Shown: piece after piece, positions 1-5,488 of the stretch | Layout: each line of letters begins with the position of its first letter | How positions within the stretch are numbered: the first letter of the stretch is position 1 | Source: Burkholderiales bacterium | GTDB taxonomy: Bacteria; Pseudomonadota; Gammaproteobacteria; Burkholderiales; Burkholderiaceae_D | Length of the DNA stretch: 6,568 nt | Reading direction: 5' to 3' | Assembly (NCBI GenBank): GCA_028868455.1 | Contig: JAGWUK010000173.1 | Coordinates: forward strand, 1 to 6,568 | Translations under genes and position numbers: made by a program | The notes under the pieces: model-generated | Database searches by the model: none | Seen by the model: the letters and a program-made list of their open reading frames with translations, nothing else | Told to the model about the DNA's origin: nothing

Positions 1-456
1 AGCAAGCCAGAGGCGACGCGCGCGCAAATCATCGAAGCAGCACAACTGGCAGCGGTTCACGACGATATCCTGCGTTTTCCGCAGGGCTACGACACCCCGG
101 TTGGAGAGCGCGGCGTCACGCTCTCCGGCGGTCAGCGGCAAAGGGTGGCGATCGCACGCGCGCTGCTCACCGACAGTCCTTTACTGCTGCTTGATGATGC
201 CTTGTCCGCTGTCGATACCGACACCGAAACGCGAATATTGCAGCATCTGGCCGGACGCCGCAGTGGCAGCCCCACGCAGAGCGCCGTCATCGTCAGTCAT
301 CGCCTGAGTGCTGTGGTCGATGCCGATCAGATCATTGTGCTGCGTGAAGGAAAAATGACCGAGCAAGGCACTCATGCGCAATTGCTCGCACAAGATAACT
401 GGTACGCCTCGCAATGGCGCTACCAACAATTAGAGGCAAGTCTCGATGCCGCGTGA
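1..456 (+). CDS. mdlA: Multidrug-like ABC exporter half MdlA, C-terminal part of the ATPase domain (5' end outside window)
   Basis: This is the last 151 residues of an ABC exporter subunit; the membrane domain and Walker A lie upstream of the window. Visible in order are the helical-subdomain end with GYDTPVGERG (residues 29-38 of the fragment), the canonical signature LSGGQ (41-45), Walker B LLLLDD (61-66), the D-loop SAVD (69-72) and the switch histidine H100 in VSHRLS. The residue after the Walker B aspartate is Asp66, not the catalytic Glu. This is known for one half of heterodimeric exporters, including E. coli MdlA (DDALSAVD). The tail WRYQQLEASLD also resembles E. coli MdlA as I remember it. 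The product should pair with the MdlB encoded next, whose start codon lies inside this gene 11 bases before its end. It acts in the inner membrane, coupling ATP hydrolysis to export of an unknown substrate. The family call is very safe and the MdlA assignment is strong because of its partner. Confidence 0.93.
   Translation, partial: SKPEATRAQIIEAAQLAAVHDDILRFPQGYDTPVGERGVTLSGGQRQRVAIARALLTDSPLLLLDDALSAVDTDTETRILQHLAGRRSGSPTQSAVIVSHRLSAVVDADQIIVLREGKMTEQGTHAQLLAQDNWYASQWRYQQLEASLDAA
432..436 (+). promoter_or_regulatory. Shine-Dalgarno for mdlB inside the mdlA coding end
   Basis: AGAGG lies nine bases before the ATG at 446, within the last codons of mdlA. It supports the overlapping start and suggests translational coupling of the two exporter halves, which are needed in equal amounts. 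Confidence 0.55.
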
Positions 457-2218
457 TCAGTCAACGGAATTCCAAACTGCGGGACTTCCCGAAAAACGCT
501 TAGCAGTCAATTTACTATTGCAGGCCGCCCGCCCGGAAAAAAAACATGTCTTGCTGGGCATTGTGTTCTTGTTCATCGCAGCCGGGCTGGAAGCGCTCGG
601 CCCTTTGCTGGGCAAGGCCTTCATCGATCGTTATCTGTTACCGCACCAGATGGACTGGCGTGTTGTCATCAGCCTGTTGCTCGGCTATGTGCTGACAGGC
701 TGGGCAGCAACGTGGCTACGCTATTTGCAATTGACCAGGCTGGCTGGTGTAGCGATGCGCTCTGTGCGTCGTTTGCGCGAGCAAGTCTATGGCCATGTAC
801 TGCGCCTGCCAATAGCATTTTTCGACAAGGCTATTACCGGTCAGCTGGTCAGCCGTGTCACCAACGATACCGAAGCCGTCAAGAATCTGTACGTGCAGGT
901 GCTGTTCGTCATGCTCGACAGTTCTATCGTGGTGATCGGTGCTTTAGCGGCGATGGCCTGGCTGGAATGGCGGCTGATGCTGATCGTCGCCATGCTGATT
1001 CCGGCCGTCATCATCATCGTCTGGTTTTATCAGCGCTGGAGCGCGCCAGCCGTCAGCAAGGCACGTCAGCTGCGCAGCGATATCAATGCACAAGTGGCGG
1101 AAAGCATCAATGGCATGAGCGCTTTGCAGGCCAGCAATGCAGCACAGCGTTTTGGTCAGCGTTTTTCTGAAACCAATCATCTGCACTATGCCGCAAGGCT
1201 CGATGAATTGCGCGCCAATGCCTGGTTGTTGCGCCCTGCGCTGGATTTGCTTAATTCGCTGCTTTTGGTACTGGTGATTTTTTGTTTTGGTCAACGCAGT
1301 TTTTCTGGTCTGGAAGTCGGTATTTTGTATGCGTTTGTCAGCTATATCGCACGCGTGGTTGATCCGCTGATCCAGATCACGCTGCAATTTGGTCAGATCC
1401 AGCAAGCCGTGGTCTCTGCCGCGCGCGTCAATACGCTGCTGAACGAGCATTTGCCGCATAAGCAACACACAGATGCACAGATTTCTTCTGGCGAACTGGC
1501 GATACAGCATGTCAGCTTCGGCTACGATCCCGCCCATCCGGTATTGCACGATCTGAGTCTGCATATTCCTTCAGGCAGTTTTTATGGTGTGGTCGGCCAT
1601 ACCGGTAGCGGTAAATCGACGCTGATGAGTCTGTTGTTGCGCTTTTATACGGCGCAATCCGGCCACATCGATATCGACGGTCATGCGCTGGAGAGTTTTT
1701 CTGATGCCCATTTCCGCGCCCGGGTCGGTCTCGTCCCGCAAGAACCTTTCCTGCTGGCCGCCAACGCCAGAGAAAATATCGCCATGGGGCGCGCAATCAG
1801 CGAAAGCGAGATCGTCGAAGCAGCCAAAGCTGCGCATGTGCACGACTTCATTTTGCAACTGGAACATGGTTACGACACCCCGCTGGGCGAAGGTGGGGCG
1901 CGACTTTCAACCGGACAAAAGCAACTGATCGCCATCGCCCGCGCACTTGCTGGCAAGCCGCGCATCCTGTTTCTGGATGAGGCGACGTCGCACATCGACA
2001 GTGAAACTGAGCAGATCGTTCAGACAGCACTGGTAGAATTGCGCGGAAAAGTCACCATCATCGCCATTGCCCATCGCTTGTCGACGATCCGTGACGCCGA
2101 CCGCATCGTGGTGTTAAATCACGGAAAACTGGTGGAACAAGGCAAACACAGTGAGTTAATGTTGCTGGATCAGGGCATTTATCAAAAGCTGTATTTGCTG
2201 CAAACCCTGGAAGAATAA
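446..2218 (+). CDS. mdlB: Multidrug-like ABC exporter half MdlB, complete membrane-plus-ATPase subunit
   Basis: A complete 590-residue half-transporter, the usual length for MdlB. The membrane domain covers roughly residues 33-315, with six probable helices near 35-55, 72-92, 152-172, 175-195, 266-283 and 290-310. It contains SRVTNDTE (136-143) and a YAFVSYI stretch (295-301) closely matching E. coli MdlB from memory. The ATPase domain follows: Walker A GHTGSGKST (384-392), Q-loop Q432, signature LSTGQ (487-491), Walker B ILFLDE with catalytic E512, D-loop around D518 and switch H543. The signature is LSTGQ, not LSGGQ. Because this signature faces the MdlA site with Asp for Glu, the heterodimer should have one degenerate and one active ATP site; that pairing is family knowledge applied to these residues. 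The ATG at 446 overlaps mdlA by 11 bases and has a Shine-Dalgarno nine bases upstream. The substrate is unknown, and no regulatory site is visible within the operon. Confidence 0.95.
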   Translation: MPRDQSTEFQTAGLPEKRLAVNLLLQAARPEKKHVLLGIVFLFIAAGLEALGPLLGKAFIDRYLLPHQMDWRVVISLLLGYVLTGWAATWLRYLQLTRLAGVAMRSVRRLREQVYGHVLRLPIAFFDKAITGQLVSRVTNDTEAVKNLYVQVLFVMLDSSIVVIGALAAMAWLEWRLMLIVAMLIPAVIIIVWFYQRWSAPAVSKARQLRSDINAQVAESINGMSALQASNAAQRFGQRFSETNHLHYAARLDELRANAWLLRPALDLLNSLLLVLVIFCFGQRSFSGLEVGILYAFVSYIARVVDPLIQITLQFGQIQQAVVSAARVNTLLNEHLPHKQHTDAQISSGELAIQHVSFGYDPAHPVLHDLSLHIPSGSFYGVVGHTGSGKSTLMSLLLRFYTAQSGHIDIDGHALESFSDAHFRARVGLVPQEPFLLAANARENIAMGRAISESEIVEAAKAAHVHDFILQLEHGYDTPLGEGGARLSTGQKQLIAIARALAGKPRILFLDEATSHIDSETEQIVQTALVELRGKVTIIAIAHRLSTIRDADRIVVLNHGKLVEQGKHSELMLLDQGIYQKLYLLQTLEE

Positions 2219-2221
2219 GGA
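2216..2221 (+). promoter_or_regulatory. Shine-Dalgarno of the PBP gene overlapping the mdlB stop codon
   Basis: TAAGGA includes the mdlB stop (TAA, 2216-2218) and sits six bases before the ATG at 2228. It is close to consensus, fixes the PBP start and argues for coupled translation with mdlB, with no room for a separate promoter in the nine-base gap. Confidence 0.75.
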
Positions 2222-2227
2222 AAAACA

Positions 2228-4531
2228 ATGAAATGGATTATGGCCTTAGCCGCCATCGCCGGAAGTCTGCTGGTAGCCATCGCTGCTTATGTATTTTTTG
2301 TCCTGGCACCGGGATTGCCGCCGCTTGATGCCATCACGGATTACCGGCCAAAAATCCCGCTGCGGATTTACACAGCCGACAATTCCCTGATCGGCGAATT
2401 TGGCGAAGAACATCGCGATTTCGTGCCGATCAAATCGATTCCGCCGCTCATGAAAAACGCCTTGCTATCGATCGAAGACGATGGCTTTTATGAACATGGC
2501 GGAATTTCCTTCCGTGGCGCAGCACGCGCCTTGCTGGCGGATCTCAGCGGCGGTTTTCATCAGGGTGCGTCAACGATCACCATGCAGGTCGCCAGGAATT
2601 TTTTCCTGACCAATGAAAAATCGATCAACCGCAAACTCAGAGAAATCCTGCTGACCTATCGCATCGAATCAGCACTCAGCAAAGACCAGATTCTGGAGCT
2701 GTATATGAACCAGATTTATCTGGGTCAGCGATCCAGCGGTTTTTCCAGCGCAGCCCGGACTTATTTTGGCAAGTCACTGGATCAGCTCAGTATTGCCGAA
2801 GCTGCCATGCTGGCAGGCATCCCGCAAAATCCGGTGCGCCACAATCCGGCAGTCAATCCGCAGCGCGCAAAACAAAGGCAGATACTCGTGCTCAAGGCCA
2901 TGCTCAAAAATGGCGTCATCACACCCGCCCAGTTTGAACAAGCCAGCAAGGAACAGTTAAAGATCAATACCAGACAGCAATTCGATACGCATGCCGATTT
3001 CGTCGCTGAAATGGTACGCCAGACAATCTACGCCAAATACAAAGAAGAAGCCTATACAGCGGGCCTGCGCGTGTACACAACCATCAATCGCGCCGAACAG
3101 GATGCTGCCTATGAATCGGTGCGCCGGAATATCATGCAGTACGATCAGCGTCACGGCTATCGTGGCCCGGATGCATTTATCGAACTCCCCACAGATGCAG
3201 ATGAGCGTGATGACGCCATCGATGCCGCCTTGCGCAAACATCCTTCCAGCGACAATCTGCAGACGGCCGTCGTCGTCGAAGCATCACCGAAACTGGTCAA
3301 GGCAGAATTGCAATCCGGTGACACTGTGCAGATCAATGGTGACGGTCTGCGTTTCGCATCCAGGGCGTTGCAAAGCAATGCCAAAGCGGATCTCAAGATT
3401 CGTCCCGGCGCGATTATCCGCGTGATGCAAGATGCGAAAAACCGCTGGGAGATCACACAGATACCTGAAGTCGATGGTGCCTATATCGGGCTCAATGCCG
3501 ACGACGGTTCATATCGTGCACTGGTTGGTGGTTTCGACTTTAACCGCAAAAAGTTTAACCACGTCACCAGCGCCTGGCGTCAGCCTGGTTCCAGCATTAA
3601 GCCCTTTATTTATTCCGCTGCCCTGGAAAAAGGCTTTTCACCGGCAACCCTTGTCAACGACGTACAGCTCTCTGCCACCACAGATGAGTCGCTGAAATGG
3701 GATCCGCGTAACGATGACGGCAAATATGATGGTCCGATCACCTTGCGCAAAGCTCTGGCGCAATCCAAGAACGTCGTGTCGGTACGGGTATTGAAAGCGA
3801 TTGGCATCGATACCGCACGCGCCTGGTTGCCGCGCTTTGGTTTCGACAAGAGCAAACATCCGGCCAATCTGACCCTGGCTTTGGGTACCGGCGCAGTCAC
3901 ACCGCTGCAAATGGCGGCGGCCTATGCCGTGTTTGCCAATGGTGGCTATCAGGTCACGCCGTGGCTGATTAGCAAAGTGACAGACGCGCGCGGCAATGTC
4001 CTGATGGAAAACAAACCGCCTGCCGTCGCGCAGGAAGAAAACCGCGTCATCGACAGCCGCAATGCCTTTATCGTGGACAGCATGTTGCGCGAAGTCACGC
4101 GCAGCGGCACTGGCTATCCAGCCACGCAAAGACTTGGGCGCCATGACCTGGCGGGCAAAACCGGAACCACCAGCGACGCTGTGGACGGCTGGTTTGCTGG
4201 TTATGTCGGCAACATCGTGGCCGTCGCCTGGATGGGTTACGACGACCCTAAATCGCTGGGCGGCCGGGAATTCGGCGCCACGCTTGCCTTACCGATCTGG
4301 ACCGATACCATGCGCGTCAATCTGGCTGGCAAACCGGAAACGCAGCGCAGCGTGCCGGATGGCGTCAGCAATGCAGAAGGCGACTGGATGTACACAGAAT
4401 TTATGAACGGTGCTGGGGTACAAACGCTGGATATGTCGGAACCTGCCGCAACGCCGGTCGATCCCGGCGCAGCCTTGCCAGCTAACCCGGTGCCAGCTAC
4501 TCAAGGGCAGGTGACGCAAGCCCCGGCATAA
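2228..4531 (+). CDS. mrcA: Bifunctional class A penicillin-binding protein (PBP1A type), transglycosylase plus transpeptidase
   Basis: A 767-residue peptidoglycan synthase that polymerises lipid II into glycan strands and cross-links the stem peptides on the outer face of the inner membrane. One N-terminal anchor helix spans about residues 4-27. The glycosyltransferase domain shows EDDGFYEHGG with catalytic E83, GASTITMQVARNFFL (113-127, Met119 where Gln is common), RKLRE with E139, ILELYMNQIYLG (155-166) and AGIPQNP (196-202). An OB-like insert follows at about 312-415, as in E. coli PBP1a. The transpeptidase domain has SSIK with nucleophile S455 (455-458), SKN (513-515) and KTGT (644-647). 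The C-terminal 30 or so residues are Pro/Ala-rich and probably disordered. It is shorter than E. coli PBP1a (about 850), mainly between the SKN and KTGT motifs. All key catalytic motifs are present, so it should be active and sensitive to beta-lactams. It is the third gene of the mdlAB operon. Many proteobacteria have an mrcA next to pilus genes, so this could be a second paralogue; the symbol marks the type, not orthology. Confidence 0.93.
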   Translation: MKWIMALAAIAGSLLVAIAAYVFFVLAPGLPPLDAITDYRPKIPLRIYTADNSLIGEFGEEHRDFVPIKSIPPLMKNALLSIEDDGFYEHGGISFRGAARALLADLSGGFHQGASTITMQVARNFFLTNEKSINRKLREILLTYRIESALSKDQILELYMNQIYLGQRSSGFSSAARTYFGKSLDQLSIAEAAMLAGIPQNPVRHNPAVNPQRAKQRQILVLKAMLKNGVITPAQFEQASKEQLKINTRQQFDTHADFVAEMVRQTIYAKYKEEAYTAGLRVYTTINRAEQDAAYESVRRNIMQYDQRHGYRGPDAFIELPTDADERDDAIDAALRKHPSSDNLQTAVVVEASPKLVKAELQSGDTVQINGDGLRFASRALQSNAKADLKIRPGAIIRVMQDAKNRWEITQIPEVDGAYIGLNADDGSYRALVGGFDFNRKKFNHVTSAWRQPGSSIKPFIYSAALEKGFSPATLVNDVQLSATTDESLKWDPRNDDGKYDGPITLRKALAQSKNVVSVRVLKAIGIDTARAWLPRFGFDKSKHPANLTLALGTGAVTPLQMAAAYAVFANGGYQVTPWLISKVTDARGNVLMENKPPAVAQEENRVIDSRNAFIVDSMLREVTRSGTGYPATQRLGRHDLAGKTGTTSDAVDGWFAGYVGNIVAVAWMGYDDPKSLGGREFGATLALPIWTDTMRVNLAGKPETQRSVPDGVSNAEGDWMYTEFMNGAGVQTLDMSEPAATPVDPGAALPANPVPATQGQVTQAPA

Positions 4532-4558
4532 AAAAACCCGCAGGCAATGTGCTGCGGG
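4530..4558 (-). terminator. Intrinsic-terminator-like hairpin facing left, directly after the PBP gene
   Basis: CCCGCAG (4537-4543) pairs with CTGCGGG (4552-4558) across an eight-base loop. A seven-base A run (4530-4536) precedes it, so the U tract follows the stem only on the minus strand. On the plus strand the stem is followed by CGAATATCC, with no T run. As a Rho-independent terminator it therefore serves leftward transcription. On the PBP transcript it could still act as a 3' protective stem-loop or a weak terminator. No supported minus-strand gene lies immediately to the right. Confidence 0.6.
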
Positions 4559-4633
4559 CGAATATCCTAACCTTTGGAGGAGTAGCAGTAGGACAGGCGA
4601 ATCATAGTCAAGGCAAATGACAGGGATATGACA

Positions 4634-4678
4634 GTCAGCGCCCTGCTTTGCCCGCGATTTTTGCTTTTCCGCGCTGAC
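4634..4678. repeat. 8-bp inverted repeat with a 29-base spacer in the gap after the PBP gene
   Basis: GTCAGCGC (4634-4641) and GCGCTGAC (4671-4678) are perfect inverse copies. The spacer is rich in TTTT and GC patches and shows no obvious inner stem. It could be a long-loop RNA hairpin or an operator half-site pair. A match of this length and distance is expected a few times by chance in a window of this size, so its function is uncertain. Confidence 0.3.
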
Positions 4679-4726
4679 GCTCCTGCGTTCAAAGGCAGAA
4701 AAGACGGGTAAGCCTGCCACTGCTTT

Positions 4727-4751
4727 GCGCATGGATGCGCTCTGCTTTTTT
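4727..4751 (+). terminator. Possible weak attenuator: short hairpin with nearby T run upstream of the GIY-YIG-like gene
   Basis: GCGCA (4727-4731) can pair with TGCGC (4736-4740) across a four-base loop. Six Ts occupy 4746-4751, five bases after the stem. The stem is short and the gap to the T run is long for a standard intrinsic terminator, so this is only a possible attenuator or the end of read-through from the PBP operon. Confidence 0.2.
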
Positions 4752-4761
4752 GTAAACTGTT

Positions 4762-4799
4762 TGTCATCTCCCCACCATTTGACAGGTTCCAAGATGACA
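4762..4799 (+). promoter_or_regulatory. Inverted repeat that would trap the start codon of the GIY-YIG-like gene
   Basis: TGTCATCT (4762-4769) and AGATGACA (4792-4799) are perfect inverse copies separated by 22 bases. The right arm contains the ATG (4794-4796), and the loop contains the weak Shine-Dalgarno AGG (4784-4786). If it folds in the mRNA, the start codon would be paired, giving a possible translational control element. In DNA it could equally be an operator. Pairing by chance cannot be excluded. Confidence 0.3.
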
Positions 4800-5297
4800 T
4801 CCGGCTACCAGACCCAAAGAACCCTGCCCCGTGAGCCGCAATTCATGCATGGCACGCCGGGCACCATCTACATCCTGGAAAACGACGGTCTGCGCAAGGG
4901 TTTGTACCGCATAGGCGCGACACGACGTTCCGGCGTCTCCAAGGCGATGGAACTCAATCGCGACAACCTGCATACGATCCCCGGTAACTACGAATGTGTT
5001 TTTGAGTTACACACCAAGGACTGTGGACAGGCGCTCGATGAAATCCTCAAAGAATTTCAACATCACCGCCGCGGGAAAAAAAGTCAAAGCTTCTACGACC
5101 TCGATCTTGATGTGGCAGCAGACAAAATTGCCAATATCATTGCCAACATCAATCGTCATGGATTGATACGCCAGCAGCAAATGCACAGCATGATGCGGCA
5201 TCTGGAACAAGATGAAGCCAAGGACAAGTCTTCGCAAGCCTTCACACCGCCGCCTGCCGGATTTTTGCAAAAGGCCTATCAGTGGGTCGCCGGATAA
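4794..5297 (+). CDS. GIY-YIG/T5orf172-like (MUG113-like) domain protein, possibly lacking the catalytic glutamate
   Basis: A 167-residue probable cytoplasmic protein with no signal peptide or membrane segment. The N-terminal half reads like a compact GIY-YIG fold. GTIYIL (23-28) corresponds to the GIY strand, LYRIG (37-41) to the YIG strand, and R44/R45 to the basic residue on the following helix. FELHTKDCGQALDEILKEF (70-88) resembles the strand-helix of T5orf172 proteins. The segment RGKKSQSFYDLDLD (93-106) occupies the place where that family usually has a glutamate followed by aromatics; by eye there is no Glu, only Ser/Gln. The C-terminal part (107-167) is helical, charged and ends with a Pro-rich turn, with no domain I recognise. 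Family members include nucleases and proteins of unknown role; here a DNA-related role is only inferred. The ATG at 4794 has a weak AGG seven bases upstream. An in-frame ATG at 4731 would add 21 residues but has no Shine-Dalgarno. Its flanking gene on the right is convergent, so it appears to be a single-gene unit; I see no convincing promoter. Confidence 0.72.
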   Translation: MTSGYQTQRTLPREPQFMHGTPGTIYILENDGLRKGLYRIGATRRSGVSKAMELNRDNLHTIPGNYECVFELHTKDCGQALDEILKEFQHHRRGKKSQSFYDLDLDVAADKIANIIANINRHGLIRQQQMHSMMRHLEQDEAKDKSSQAFTPPPAGFLQKAYQWVAG

Positions 5298-5488
5298 TTT
5301 GCCAAAAATTTGCTTCTGGCCAGCGCACGGCACGCCTTCGGACAAAAAAACTGACGACGACAGGGGATGTCATCGTCAGCCAGATTCAGGCGCATTTTCC
5401 TATTGGTGTTATATGAATCGGCGCAACGCTGCGTCCACGTTGTTGTCCTGATTGCTCATTCGGTACAACTGGTACGACATTTGTCTGA
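5298..5488. other. Convergent intergenic region
   Basis: A 191-base gap between two converging genes. Apart from the leftward terminator hairpin at 5344-5379 it holds only a 23-codon minus-strand reading frame (5409-5480) that starts eight bases past the metC stop. That frame has no good ribosome-binding site and I do not call it a gene. Confidence 0.6.
5344..5379 (-). terminator. Rho-independent terminator of metC
   Basis: CTGACGACGACA (5351-5362) and TGTCATCGTCAG (5368-5379) form a 12-bp stem with a five-base loop. Read on the minus strand the single non-Watson-Crick position is a G-U wobble, and the stem is followed by seven Us (A run 5344-5350). On the plus strand the same position is a C-A mismatch and no strong U tract follows. 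Orientation and location about 110 bases past the metC stop make it the terminator of that transcript. It may also weakly stop the convergent gene ending at 5297. Confidence 0.85.

Noticed and set aside
944..1564. 206-codon minus-strand frame inside mdlB
   Set aside because: It lies entirely antisense to a well-supported transporter gene, and its His/Gln/Arg-rich translation is typical of shadow frames in GC-rich genes.
4575..4582. Strong Shine-Dalgarno-like GGAGGAG stretch in the gap after the PBP gene
   Set aside because: No start codon follows at a usable distance on the plus strand, and the frames there close quickly.
4779..4784. TTGACA as a -35 box
   Set aside because: It lies 10 bases before the chosen start codon and overlaps the Shine-Dalgarno region. 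Any -10 would fall inside the coding sequence.
4289..4792. 167-codon minus-strand frame across the PBP 3' end
   Set aside because: It runs antisense through PBP coding sequence and through the terminator hairpin, and the translation has no recognisable motif. It is a shadow frame.
4725..4793. Upstream extension of the GIY-YIG-like gene from TTG 4725 or ATG 4731
   Set aside because: There is no ribosome-binding site in front of either codon, the added residues do not look like part of the domain, and the region overlaps a hairpin and T run. The ATG at 4794 has an AGG at suitable distance.
4567..4800. 77-codon minus-strand frame ending just before the leftward terminator, with a somewhat hydrophobic C-terminal part
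   Set aside because: It uses several rare-looking codons (AGA, AGG, ATA, TTA), has no clear Shine-Dalgarno at a normal distance (GGGGAG directly abuts an internal ATG) and resembles no family I know. It is mentioned only as context for the orphan terminator.
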